Assembly: GCF_000003855.2 (NCBI RefSeq)
Contig: NW_003101677.1
Location: 182,922-246,921 of the forward strand
Direction: 5' to 3'
DNA from: Blastomyces gilchristii SLH14081
Taxonomy: Eukaryota; Ascomycota; Eurotiomycetes; Onygenales; Ajellomycetaceae
Length of the DNA stretch: 64,000 bases
Positions 36,391 through 49,220 of this stretch are shown one piece after another. Within the stretch, counting starts at the first letter, position 1. Each line of letters starts with the position of its first letter. Under the pieces are notes generated by a model. The model worked only from the letters and a program-made list of their open reading frames with translations, was not told the DNA's origin and ran no database searches. Made by a program: the position numbers and the translations under genes.

Positions 36391-39300
36391 GATAGTTTCA
36401 GCTGAATTATAGATGAGAATATTTTCTTTTTACATTTAATTGACCAAGATTTTCACTTTGATTTTATCTCAAATCTTTAATAATGTATGCTCTTCTTTTG
36501 TTTCTGCCAGCTTTCATTTTACTTATTTAAACAAGATTCTTTTATCTTTCTCTTTATAAAAGATCAGAAGACTGTTTTTTGAATAGATCTGCTTAATTCT
36601 GAATTCTTTTTTACTGCTGAATCAGTCAATTCATTGTCATGAATATTCATATAAGCAGAAACTTAGTGCAGATAAATTATCAGTTTTAATACTCTTCTCT
36701 TTTGAATTTTTATAACAGAATTTAAAATCAGTTCAAGATTCATTTGATTATTATGAATCTGACTATTTTTAGGTCTTTTCAAAGCAGCTTGACTATCAGA
36801 GAATATTCATATCTCTTTCAAGCTATTTCCTCTTTTATGAGATTTTATCTTAATAAGTTTGAAAGCTTTTACTATTGTAAATAGTTCAGTATCAAAGACT
36901 TCAGATTCACAGCTCAAATTTCAGAAATCTGAGATAAAATTGATACTATCTTCAGTATAAGCAATGTCTGCATCTAATCTGTTTAAACTCTCATTTTTCA
37001 AGTCATCTGAGTGAATCAAAATAGAGTCTTTTATATTGATTGTAGAGATCTTCTTCAAATACTGTTCATATTCTCTCTCTTTTGATAGTTCACTTATTTA
37101 TAAGTCTATGAGAGATTTCAGCTTTTCTCTTCAGAGAGATATCTTCTCATGATCAATTTTCTCAATACTTAATGAAGAAAATTGATTTGTAATCAGTGAA
37201 CATAGTCTATACAGTTGAGAGTAGACTGACCTTGTGACCGTGTCTGGAACCAGGACCAGATTTTTTGATAGTCTCATTACCAATTTGATCAATCTCATTA
37301 CACGGTTTTAACATTAGATAGTAGTCTCATACTGTCTCAGTGAGACTTACTGTCTACTCTTATCACATTTTTCAAATGAGATCATGATTTCCACTTCTCA
37401 ATTTAAATTATTTTTATTGCTTTAAATGACTTTAAATCTCATTTGAGTGTTATCAAAAAGTGTTACTTTTTAAAAAATTAAAAATAGTCTAATGCAAACC
37501 TTGAAATGTCTAAAAATAGTAACTTTATACCAAGAATGAGACTAAATGAGATCAAATAGGACCACTTTCTCATTTTTTTCAAGTCATGATTTCATTTTAA
37601 GATCTCATATATAGTCACTTTGCATGTTTTTTTAATGACTAGTCCCAGCGGGATTCACGCCAAGAAATGTATGAAACCAGACCAAATGAAATCAAACGTG
37701 AAATTCATGGTCCCATCGGCCAGTCTAGTTGAGAGGGTATTTTCTTTGAAGCACTATTCTCCTTTCAGTCAAGAAATCTATTTCAATTCAGTTCATTTCC
37801 TGAGTTAATTGATGAAAATGAAGAAGACTCTTTCTCTGATTATATGATTTGAGCTCATCTTTATGACTCTCAGAGCATAGTTCATGCAGGCCTTTTCAAA
37901 TTGAATATCAGAAGATGAAATTGAAGCTTCAATTTCCATTGCTTTAATAGAAGATGATTTGAATACTCTCAGAATTCTTCTCAAAGCTCTGTTTTATAGA
38001 CTTTGAAAGAGTTCAGTGAAATTACCTTGATTATTTCATTAAACTTGAACTTTATAATCAGCTACTGAGATGATACAGACTATGTATAATTGTCTCATAG
38101 TCTGAAAGAATAGATCTCTCTCAGTATTTGATAGTCTGATTACACTATTCAGTAGTCTCTCTGTCTTGATGATTCTTTATTGAATATGATATTTAAAATT
38201 CAACTGGAAGTTTAATCATACTTCTAGTCATTTAATATTCAAACTTGATTTAATCTCTTTATTCAAAAGAGTTAGACTTAGTTCTTTCTTATTAAATATG
38301 AGAAAAAAGTGAATTAACTCAGTTTTATTCATATTACATTAAATTAGATTAATATCTGCTCTAACAAAGATTTTCTTTACTGCTTTTTCAATCACTTCTA
38401 AATTCTCTTTGATTGTCTTTGAACTGTAGAGTAGATCAATATCATCTATATAACTTGAAGATCTCACTATTTTCATCTCTCTATTCTTGCATAGATATGC
38501 AGTGTATATTGCAAATAAAACAGATAAAATTGAAGATTCTTTCAGTACTTCTCTTTTTATCTTGTTTCATTTCATCAAAGAATAGTTGTATCATTCTTTT
38601 AGATATAAAATAATTAACTTATTTTATTAGAGAAAGTGACAGTTTTAACATCTTCAAAGTTTGAATTATCTTAGACTTTGAAAACATAATCAAATGCATC
38701 TTTTATATCAATAAAAACTGCAGTTGAGACCAGGCCTTCATATGTTACTACTTAAATATCATGAATAACTGAAAGAACAGTGTTAATTACAGAACATTGT
38801 TTTCTATCTCTCAGTTATTTATTAAATAGAAGAGAATCACTAATAGAGTGTATAAAAGATAATCTAGTAGCTATTATCTTTTCTAGAATTCTTTTCAAAT
38901 AGTTCAACAGAGATATTACTCTATATAACTTAGAAATTGAAGCTTTTTGATTAGATTTTATAAGAATTACTTCAGTAGCTTCTCTTCAGCATTCAGAATG
39001 ATAATCATTTTTTAAGAGATTAAAAAAGAGCTCAAAATATTTATTCTTTTAGTAGAAATATATGTTTTGAATAATCAAGTGATTGATTGAATCAGGCCCT
39101 GCAGCAGTTTTAATTGAACTTGAGAATATAGCTCACTCTAGTTGATTATGTGTAAGCTCAGATCATTCTCAGTTATTTTCATTAATATATTCATGAAATG
39201 ACATATTCTTCTCTTCTAAATATGATGAGTTTCGAAAGAGAATTCTCATAAAAGCTAAACACTTTTTCTTAAAAGAGTTTGCTGTATATAATTCATTCTG

Positions 39301-40512
39301 AAATTCATATTCTAAGATTGAAAGCATTGCTATACTTCTTGTTTCAGTATAATTAAAGACTTTAAAAACTTCTTTTTCTTATACTTCTTTAAGAAATTTG
39401 TTTCAGCAGTCTGTTTTGACTCTTTTAATATCTGAAAAATATTCATTTTGAATAGCTTTGAACTCTTCATTAAATATTAAGTTATTCTTTCAATCTCTTT
39501 TAGCAATGACTAATTGCTTTCTTTTAGAAGTGATATTTTCATTTCATCAAGATTTGAAATACTTAGAAGACTTTTTCTTTGAAATATTTTCTTCAATACT
39601 TTTTAGAAGAATAGATGTAATCAGCTTTACTCTATTTTCAAGCATTTCATTTGAGATATCTTGACTTTGATTTCAATAGAGCTTACTCTGCTTTTCAGAT
39701 TTTAGCTGTTTTACACTTTCTTCAACTGCTTTTCAATCAGCTTTTTCAAAGTTATACTGATTAGAGAGAAGAGGATTTTCACTTCTTTGTTTTTTACTCA
39801 GTTTAATATCAAATTGAATAATCTCATGACTCAATTCTGAGGTTTCATTTGAATCAATAAATCAGTTTATAAGTCTTTTTTCAACTAGATTTTATGATAT
39901 AAAAGTTAGATCTATAATAGATTTCTGTTTCATGTCTTTTCTAAAGAATGTTTATTGATCAGACTTGTTAACTAAATCTATTGAATGCTTAAAAGTTTAT
40001 TTAATTAGTTTATCTGCTCTTACTACTCTTCTGTATTCTGACTTTCATCAGAGATGATGTGCATTGAAGTCTTCTGCAATTATAGAGTTTTTTAAGAGAG
40101 TTATATTCAAAAATTCTTTATCAATTATTCAGATATTGTTGTTTTCTTTCAATAACTTTTCATTATAGATATTTATAAGTTGAATAGTATTAAACTCATT
40201 CTGTTTATCTATAATATCACTCACTAGAATATCAGAGTTAGATATAATATTAAATCTCAGATTAAATTGATATCTTGATCATTTTCTCTCAGATTTTTCA
40301 GGTAGAAAGCAGTAATAGCTTGAATGAGAAATAATGTACTTTTACTCAGTATCAAAGTTTGATTCTTGAAGAAGTATAAAGTCAACTTTTTATTTAAATG
40401 CAATCTGAAGACAAGAATAAATACAATTTAAGTTTCTATTCATATTATTTTAAATAAATGTGATTTTTGAAGTTTTTTTACACTTTTTTTATTATTTTTA
40501 TTGTATATTCAT
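36391..40512 (-). pseudogene. L-D ORF2 pseudogene, split by M4
   Basis: Segments 37736-40512 and 36391-37213. RNase H about 36560-36960; catalytic YIDD intact at 38441-38452; RT motif A near 38680; endonuclease DFNxHH near 40060. ATG at 40512. A small in-frame-sized deletion near 40285, relative to L-E, removes part of the endonuclease. Stops follow the window-wide TGA/TAA pattern. The C-terminal CCHC finger is missing because of the L-C insertion. Confidence 0.82.
37222..37727 (+). mobile_element. 506-bp hAT-type MITE M4
   Basis: The TSD is an exact GTTGAGAG (37214-37221, 37728-37735), inside L-D ORF2. Ends TAGACTGACCTTGTG and CGGCCAGTCTA. Non-coding; the short frame 37620-37808 crosses its right end by chance. 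Confidence 0.94.
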
Positions 40513-40771
40513 ACTAAACGAGAGTGAAGATAGTGTAGAATCTAATCACTATCATCAGATAGTAGATTATAACTATTTTGAAAAGCAGGAATCTCAACTG
40601 CTTACATTCTATCTAGTTTATTATCAGAGTTATTTCTCAATTCTCTAATCTTAACAGATGTTTAAGAATTCAAATTCTATTTACATTTAGCTGAAGAATT
40701 GAAGTTTGAAAATTTAGATAGTTGAGAGTTTCTTCTTTTTAAGCTTGCTGGTGTAGATTTACTGACTTGAC
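40509..40771 (-). pseudogene. L-D ORF1, C-terminal part
   Basis: Matches the Ser/Lys-rich C-terminus of ORF1 in L-B (29290-29550). It is cut by M5; the TSD GACTTGAC (40764-40771) pairs with GGCTTGAC at 52834-52841. Confidence 0.7.
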
Positions 40772-40881
40772 TAGACTGGCTGCTGAGACTATGAATTTCA
40801 TGTTTGATTTCATTTGATCTGATTTCATACATTTCTTGATGTGAATCCCGCTGGGACTAATCATTCAAAAAACATGCAAAG

Positions 40882-41196
40882 TGTAAGAGGCCTACGCTGA
40901 ATAGATCGGTATGATATTGATAGGTCTTATATAACAAAGAGAAAAACGTTAGAGAAGGAAAGAAAAGAGAAAGTGTGAGAATCAGCAATTGAAGTAGATA
41001 TTTATACGCGTATGTGATGGCCGAGGATCGGCGATTGAGAATGACTGAGAATTGAAGTGTACGCATTTATGGCAGCCGAGGATCAGCAATTGAGAATGGC
41101 TGAGAATTGAAGTGTATACATTTGAGAATGAAGTGATTGAAATCTGTAAACTGTAATGAAATAGTCTATATAATTGATCAGGTGCAGCTCACCACA
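40882..41196 (-). repeat. 3' LTR of G4 (two U3 repeats)
   Basis: Starts TGTAAGAGGCCTACGC. Two 55-bp units begin at about 41019 and 41074; the first holds CCGAGGATCGG (41021-41031). The partner LTR has one unit only. Confidence 0.9.
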
Positions 41197-41209
41197 TTAG
41201 TCCCTCTCT

Positions 41210-44200
41210 TTCAGAAGCAGTTCTCATCAGTCAAGGACTGCTGTTTCAGATAATGCAGAACTCAGAGTTCAGATTGATTGATCATAGCTGACTCATTTCA
41301 TGAGATATTATCAGCTGCAGCTGCAGAGTCTCTTATTGAGAATATTCTTAATCTCTCACTCAAGCTCATTATCTTCTTCTATAATGCCTGGCAGCTGTCA
41401 GTTGAAAGTTAGTTGAGAAGAGAATGAGTCAGTGATGACACAGTGAAGCAAGCTTGTATGAAAGACATCATGAATTTCTGATGATGTATTAAGACAGTAG
41501 TTGTGACTATCTAGAACTTCTATCACTTTATACCTGATGTGGCAGTAATCTAGCATATGAGATAAATGTGTGATTCATATATTCTTGAGATTCAATTACA
41601 TAAGATCTTGTATCTTATACTGCTCTGTGAAATCTTATCAGATATTGATTTAATCTTCTTGATCTTATTTCACAGTTGTCATGAAGGTCTCTGCTCAGTT
41701 GTAGATGTCTCAGAGCTTTGTTACTATATTATCAGCAATTTAAATTGAACTGTAAGAGTTCAGTGTGAACTGTGTGATCTCTAGAAGATTCAACACTTTC
41801 ATATGATAACTGTGTGTAAGAAAGAATAAGCTTACACCTGTTGAAACAGCATCTTGACTGTTGATAGTAATCTCTGTGTGTAGAAGAAGATCATGTCAAT
41901 CATCTTGTAGATAATTACAGAACTTATGAAGATAATTCTTTATAATCTGAATTGTCTATTCTGATACATCATCAGTCTCAGAGTGATAGACAGTTGACAG
42001 ACAGTGTGTAATCTTAAGAACTTGACAGATTCTTATTCAGAGAGTGCTCATGAATTGACAGCTCTGATCTGATACTATTAATCTCAGTAACTTATACATT
42101 CAATAGAATGAACTCTGTAAGAAGGCTTCAGTGACTTGTTCAGTATTTATCTTATTATAAGATTTTAATATTACACTCTTACTTAGTTAGTTAATAATGA
42201 TCAGAATGTTTCTACAATCTTTACTCTTAAATAGATTAACAGCAAAGTCAATTACTACATCTTATCAGATTCTATCAGAGATATTAAGTGATTTTAGTGG
42301 ATCTTTTCTGCAGTTCTTTTATAAGATAATGAAAGAACAGTGACTACAGTTTCAGATGAAGTGTCCGATACTATTTAATATCTCAGGTTAATAGAACTCT
42401 CAGAAGATCATTCTATATAGTTGTTCACAGCCTGAATAATCAGTTATATATGAATTATACATCTCTTGCATTATCTGAGTGTATAAGAGTTCAAGTGAGA
42501 GACTCAGCATCATTCACAGAATTGTAGAGTGTTATTATCATCAATTAAATATTCTGAGATGTCAATTCTTTCACATAGTTCTGAGGGAAATCAAAGTGCT
42601 TCTTATTATACTGCTTCAGTGAGTGCTCAGAGAAGTTTATCAGTTTGAGCTGCTGTATGTCATAACTTATCTAATATAGGTTCAGAAGAAGTTGAGATAT
42701 CAGTAGCAGTTCTAACTGAAGAAGTATGTATAGTTCTAATTGAAGAAGCATGTATAGTGTCATGAGCTGTTTCATCTTAATCAACTAGTATCTTTGAGTT
42801 CAAGAGCCAGTGCTCTCAGTTCATTCAGTGAGTATCTGTTATATTAGATGATATATCTTGCTCTTGTCATGAGAGAGCATCTGTCATCGAGTTCTGACTG
42901 TCAGAATGATAGTGTATTATAAAATAAAAGCAGCTTAAGAACTCAGATTATCACATCTGTCATTCAGTGAGTTGATAAGTAGTTGTGAAGTATTTGAGAT
43001 TCTTATGATCTGTGATTATCTCAAATTCAGAGACACTTTGAAGTTCAGAGTTCTATTCTTCTAAACAGTGTATGATTGTGAGAAGTTCCTTGTCATAGAT
43101 CTTATAATTGCATTCAGCAGAACTCAGTTTCTTAGATATAAAGACACATGATCATAGAACATCTTCATCATTATATTACAATATTACTTCTTCTATCACA
43201 TAGTGAGAGAAATCAGCCTCAACAACTGTCTCATGATCAGAATTGAATATTATCAGCAGAGAGATATTAATAAACATCTTCTTTATCTGTGTAAATGTAG
43301 CTTCAGTGTTCACTGATCATTGAAATACTGAGTCTTTCTTAGTAAGATCTGTAAGTGATCTCATAATATCTGAGAAGTTTCATATAAATTGCTGATAGAA
43401 GTTAGTGAATTCAATGAAGCTTTGTACATCTTTCATAGTATGTGAAGCTTCTCATTCAAGAATGGCAGAGATCTTCTCAGAATTCATTTAAATTCTCTTA
43501 CTAGCTTCTATGATGAAACCTAAGTATTTAGTACTCTTAACTTTGAAATCATACTTGTTAATATCAATTGATAGTTCTGCTTCTTATAGTCATTGTAATA
43601 CTCTTTGCACATGCTCTTAATATTCTTTTCTAAATTCATTGATGAAGATAAGAATGTCATCTAGATAAGTAGATACAAACTTATCAAGAAAATCTTGAAG
43701 TGCTCAGTTAATATACTTCTGAAATGTACTGAGAGTGTTAGCCAGTTTAAAGAGTGTGACTATTCATTCAAAGAGGTCATAATGTGTTTGAAATGCTGTA
43801 AGTCATTCATCTCCTTCAGTGATATGAATCTTATGAAACACAGTGATAATATCTAGCTTTGTAAATCATTGAGCTTATCTGATCTGTGCTAGGATTTCAT
43901 TGATGAGAGATAAGAGATATTGATCTTTTTTTATCAATCTGTTCAGATCTCAGTAGTTCACACAGAATCAGAGTTCTTCATCTGACTTCTTTGCAAAGAG
44001 AATAGAAGCTATAGTAGAAGAGTTATTAACATGTATGAATCTCTTGTCTAATAGATTATTGAGTGTCTTTCAAAGAAGAAGAAGTTCATCTTGAAACATA
44101 TTATAAAGAGGGCTTCATGATGACTCAGAGTTCTTATCATTCTTCTTTTCTAACTTGATACTGTGATTCACTTCTGAGTCTTGTAAAGAAGGTATATTCA

Positions 44201-44850
44201 TAATATTGTCTTGTTAAAAGATATCTAGATAATCATAATATTATTGAGAAAGTTTCATATGAGAATCTATTGTTGTAACACAGAATAACTTTTCTAGAGT
44301 CTTCTTGATATCAGCCAGACTGGTGAAATAGATTGATATATAATTCTACTATCAGTGATTTTGTCAGTGACTCTGTCAGTGATTTTGATGACAACTTCTT
44401 TTTCAGAGTATTTTATAAGTGTTGGCAGAGATCTGTGTAAGATTCATAGTCTTGTGAATATCATCTTCATAGATTCTATTATTGTTAGAGAATATTAAGC
44501 TTCTGTTTCAAGTATTTAATAAGATATCTTGTTTAGATAGTCAGGTAAGTCTTAATATAAGATTATAATCAAGATTATCAACTTCATATATATAGACATC
44601 TTCACATTGATGTTCTCTCACATCTATGTTTAGTTTCATCATGTAATGAGTACAAACATCTTTTGAGTCATCAAATTCTGTGAGAAGTCAGGGTTTTGAT
44701 AAGAAGATACACTGAAGGTTATAACATCTTACAACTAAAGATTTTATTATTATATAGTGATATAGATCACTATCTATCATAGCTTTCATATTATACATGT
44801 TATTAATCATAGTAGATATAAGAATCACATTCATTGCTATTTTCTCTTCA
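41210..44850 (-). pseudogene. G4 pol pseudogene with intact YLDD
   Basis: Chromodomain region about 41225-41400, integrase 41500-42350, RNase H about 42950-43170, RT with YLDD at 43656-43667, protease about 44520-44830. The same layout and the same TGA-for-Trp decay as in G1-G3. Confidence 0.83.
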
Positions 44851-46024
44851 AATCATTGTCATCTGATCTCTTCAAGCTTCTGTTTACAAATTTGAATAGA
44901 AGCTAATCTTTTCTCTATTTCATTAGAGCATTCTTGTAGTTATCTTCTAAATCTTTCTTCACTGCAATGTGATTGACATGAACAGGTGCTAATTCATTCT
45001 TCAAATAAGAAGACACTGATCTTTCTCTTGATTAAAGAGGCACATAGGTCAATCAACAGTTGAAAGCAATGTGTTCTAATCAGTTACAGTTAATGCATAC
45101 TTCATGTTAATATTGATTGATAACTTCTTTGAGAGTGATTCTAGAAACTCAGAAGCCTGTTTGAACAGTGAAAACTCTTGCTTATATATAGACATTTGAA
45201 TCTATTCAGTTCATGACATCTGTATCATTACTGTTACTTCTCTTCAGTATGAGTGTATAAGTGACTGAGATGTAATATCTTCTGTCACTGTTCTGTATAC
45301 TCTTGAGCTTGATAAGACAGTCATTCAATGTCCAAAGCTGTGTGCAGAAGTCTTTATAAGTCTGGTCTTTGTCTATACTTATAAGAGTCTGTAAGAGTTT
45401 GAAAGTTAATGTCTTCTTAAGCATGCTAATCTTCATTTGATTCTCTTAAGATTGATCACCTGCTTCTAAGATCTTGGTGTTAAAGTCAGAGATGAATATT
45501 GTAAGAGAAATGTTTCTCTATCAGATGCTCTGTAATCAATTTAACATCTTCTATTGCATAGCAGTGTCTTGAAACAGAATATCAAGATATTTTATAATAT
45601 CATCAGGCATTTATAATGCTGATTCACATACTTTTATTCATGAATGAAACTTCTGTTTTGCATGATTCTTCAATTGTTCATTGATATATCAATCTTGATT
45701 AATTAGTGAACTAATAGCATCTTCATCTACACTCAGTTTTATAAGCATTTTCATTCTTCATGATAAGTAGAGAGTGAGATCAGAAGTATTGAAATATGCA
45801 GAAGTATCTAAGCATTCTTTCAGTGCTTTTATATTTGATTCTGTAGATGTTGAAAATGCATGAGTTTCTTATTATGATAATTATTGAATCTCTTTATATT
45901 AATGTTGTTGAGTTGCATGCATATCAGCTATTTATTATTATTATAGTTTCAACATTGCTCAGAGTCACTGTGATACTGTGTCTATACTTATATTCAGAGG
46001 TTCTTTCATATTATTATTAAACAT
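44851..46024 (-). pseudogene. G4 gag pseudogene
   Basis: The start is at 46024, reading MFNNNMKE where the others have MSN. A 76-codon open piece at 45206-45436 (MKISMLKKTLTFKLLQTLIS) matches the capsid-like part of G5 gag. The knuckle is near 45065-45115. Confidence 0.73.
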
Positions 46025-46332
46025 AATTATATTATTTATCAGATATATAATATCTGTGAAATCTGAAGAAGTGTAATTATATAAATATCTTATATATCTG
46101 AGTATCAGAACTCTTAGGTCTTTCACTAACATTCTCTTTACAAGATCTTATTACAGAGTCAGAGTGACTGATGAGTAAGCTTCTATTTAGAGACTTAGTG
46201 TTCACTTAACTGTGTTTCTCTTTCTTATACATTGTTACACATTCAGATATCTCTTGATAAATAATCATTTCTAATGAGAAGATAATACATGAATAATTAT
46301 TTCTAATAAGAAGATAATGAACATTTTTCTAG

Positions 46333-46589
46333 TATAAGAGATCTATACTGAATAGATCAGTATGATATTGATAGGTCTTATATAATAAAGAGAAAAATGT
46401 TAGAGAAGAAAAGAAAAGAGAAAGTGTGAGAATCAGTGATTAAAGTGAATATTTATACACGTATGTAGTGGCCGAGGATCGGTGATCAAGAATGGCCGAG
46501 AATCGGAGTATACATGTTCGAGAATGAAGTGATTGAAATCTGTGAAGTGTAATGAAATAGTCTATATGATTAATCAGACGCAGCCCGCC
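46333..46589 (-). repeat. 5' LTR of G4, cut three bases before its end by the hAT
   Basis: One U3 repeat unit with CCGAGGATCGG (46472-46482) and CCGAGAATCGG (46496-46506). The final ACA is at 52429-52431. The AGCCCGCC block (46582-46589) is the left hAT TSD. Confidence 0.9.
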
Positions 46590-46944
46590 TAGACTGACCG
46601 TGTGACTGTGTCTGAGACCAGGATCAAACTTTACAGTTGTCATGTTGCCTAAAAGTATTACTTCTGATCATGATTTGTGTTCATCACATTGATCTCAAAT
46701 CATGTTATTTCAAATATTAAAGATCTCAGATTCACTTTTCAAATAAAAATCTAGTCTTAGATAAAGAATATATTTGAATTCTTAGTCACATTTTCATTCT
46801 GATCTCATTATTGAAAATAGCATTAAATAGAATCATGAAATCATTTCTTACTTACATAATATCATAACATAGTGCTCATTTGTTGAAAATTCAATAGAGA
46901 GTGTTATCAAATATCATTACTTTTCTGAACACAGATTATAATTA

Positions 46945-47150
46945 ATATTATTTTAATTAAAAAAAAAATATAAAATACAAAAAATAACAAAAAAAATAAA
47001 ATAAAATAACAAGAAAAAATCACAACAAAAAAAAAAAAAAAGAGAAAGAAAAAAAGAAGAGAAAGAAAAAAAGAGAAAGAAAGAGAAAGAAAAAAAAAAA
47101 AAAAAGAAAAGAAAAATAAAAAAATAAAAAATAAAAATAAAAAAAAATCA
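46945..47150. repeat. A/G-rich low-complexity tract
   Basis: About 200 bp of almost pure A with scattered G and T on the plus strand. The 87-codon minus-strand frame over it (Phe/Leu only) is an artefact. It is not a poly(A) tail, as no retroelement 3' end precedes it. Confidence 0.85.
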
Positions 47151-47334
47151 AGATTGCAGAGCTGCAGCACTCTTAAAATACTTACTTCTCAGAGTCTTTA
47201 CAATATTCATTATCAACTGTGTATCTCTCACAGTGAGAGTAACACAGCTGTGATGAGTTATTATCTTAATATTATCTAATAAATAATCAGTATATATCTA
47301 TATAAATGTGAATAATTAGAAAACATACACTTAA

Positions 47335-47800
47335 AAAGTGTGATCAGGATGAACTCTGCTGTCACTTGAATGACATCAAGAACAGAATACTGAAATTAAT
47401 GATTTCTCTTATCAATTTCACAGATAAGATATGTGAAGATAATCTTGAGAAATATAAGATTTTCTGACTTCTGATAGAAATGAATCTCATGAAGAGACTC
47501 TATTTTCATCATATCAGAGACTGAGTGTTATTAAAAAGCATTACTTCAATGCATATACACTTACTGCAGCAATTCATTCTCTGCACATGTGACTGAGAGT
47601 TGCAGCTTTCTCATATCACACAGCTCTTTCTGAGATGCTGTCACTGATTTACAACTCACACAGTCTCTCAGTTCAGCATGCACTGTGTATATACAGCTCT
47701 GCATGCTGGGACCATGTTGATCATTATGACCTGGTGTGATACTCACTTTTCGCGGGCCATGTTTTGTTTGATTGAGAGAGAGAAGAGATGTGACTGCTGT
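47335..47800 (+). other. Coding-like segment of unknown function inside the hAT
   Basis: One plus-strand frame from about 47338 is nearly open and reads KKCDQDELCCHLNDIKNR, ILKLMISLINFTDKIC and so on, interrupted by a few TGA codons of the kind seen elsewhere. I recognise no domain. It may be an exon of an accessory gene or of captured host DNA, or simply chance. The base composition is less skewed than nearby. Confidence 0.25.
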
Positions 47801-48420
47801 TTTATTTGAGAAGAGAATGAGTAATTGAATCTGTAGAAGATAATTTGATTTCTTCTGTATTTGAAATTTGATTAGTCTATACTCTTCAATTTGAGGATTT
47901 CTGAGAGTGTTTTAATAGTTTTCATATCAGCTTGAAATTAGTGATTGATTGAAGAAGAGAAAAGAGAGAAGAAAGAAATAAGAATAACTTATCTTTATAA
48001 TATGAAAATAGAGAATTGCTGTAATCATTTATTCTAGTAATAAAGATCTGTTTTCTGCATGTATCTCTGATACAGATTATATGATAACTGTATACAAAGA
48101 ATATCAGCAGTGCATGTATTAAATGAAGATGATATTATTATATAACACTGTAGCTGTTTCTGTACATTACTGAAAGCTGTTAATATTTTCTTTAAGTCTC
48201 TTTATATTTGATAAGTCAGTAATATATTTCAATACACTTTCTCTTTCATTATTATCATTATCATCATCATCATCATCATTATCACTATCATCATTATTAT
48301 TATTATCATCATCATTATTATTATTATTATTATTATATCATTTCTGATTATCTCTTCTGTCTTCATCTCTCTTCAATGCTCACTGAAATCAATTATGTTA
48401 TCTCTCTTCAAATATTCTGC
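47801..48420. other. Non-coding stretch with an (ATC/ATT)n microsatellite
   Basis: No gene recognised. The notable part is 48248-48337, a trinucleotide run of ATC, ATT and variants on the plus strand, imperfect and about 90 bp long. The rest is AT-rich without a conserved frame. Confidence 0.6.
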
Positions 48421-48439
48421 AGTTCTGTGAATCATCAAG

Positions 48440-49220
48440 GCGCGTGAGCCCTGTCACAGATTGAAGAAAGAGAAGAAGAGAGTGTTTAAGTGAGAAGAGA
48501 CAGATTATAAGACATGTTATAATGCCTTGAAGAGGCTCTGTAAGAGAGTAGAATGATAATGATTTTAAGTAATACTTCTGATAGATTTAGACTGAACTAA
48601 GTATAGAAATAATGTGAATGACATCATCTGTGAGAGATTGAAGAAGAAGATAGTGAAGAGTCTCATGTAGTAGCAGTGAGACTAGAAGAAGTTCTGAGAA
48701 TGATTTGAGATTAAAATGAAGAGAGAGAGAGAGAAGAAGAGTGTTACTATAAATAAGCAGTAGTAGAAGAAGATTAAGAGAGTGTTAAAGTAAGAGATAA
48801 AGAAGTTAAAACTGATAAGTTTTTTATTTATTAAGAGATAATAATTTTTGATAATACTTCTGTTCTCTAATTGATTAGCAGGAGCTGGCAGAGAAGAAGA
48901 GAATTAAGGCCTTGTTCAGGTCTTGAATGTGCTTTATAATTCAGAATATTAAGAAGACAGCTCTGCTCTCTGAGCATGTCAATCTGCTTACTGCTGAGGT
49001 GAAACCTGAGACAGCAGACCAGGAAATGCAGGATTTTAAGACACAGATTAATCTGGCTGAGAGAAAGTAGTGAAAACTCTTCTCTGAGAAGGTAGTGAAG
49101 AAAGATTTTGAGATGATTATCATCTCAGATAAGAAGGAGAAGAAGAAGAAGAAGAATAAGAAGTGAATTATAAAGAATGATAAGAAGAATGAGAAAGAGA
49201 AGAAAGATAATGAATAGAAA
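48440..49220 (+). pseudogene. Possible accessory ORF of the hAT (Lys-rich C-terminus)
   Basis: The plus-strand frame near 48460 reads RLKKEKKRVFK then EETDYKTCYNALKRLCKR. A second stretch at about 48888-49165 reads KKTALLSEHVNLLTAEVK, PETADQEMQDFKTQINLAER, then a Lys-rich tail. An intron-like AG end at 48889 and in-frame TGA/TAG codons suggest a decayed spliced gene. The Leu/Lys-rich tail could be a coiled coil or nuclear signal. No family is recognised. The opposite-strand frame 48941-49123 is its shadow. Confidence 0.3.

Noticed and set aside
46907..47170. An 87-codon Phe/Leu-rich membrane-like protein
   Set aside because: It is the reverse strand of an A-rich low-complexity tract.
48248..48340. 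A trinucleotide run as a LINE tail
   Set aside because: No LINE 3' UTR or hairpin precedes it in either direction and no TSD was found. It is treated as a microsatellite.
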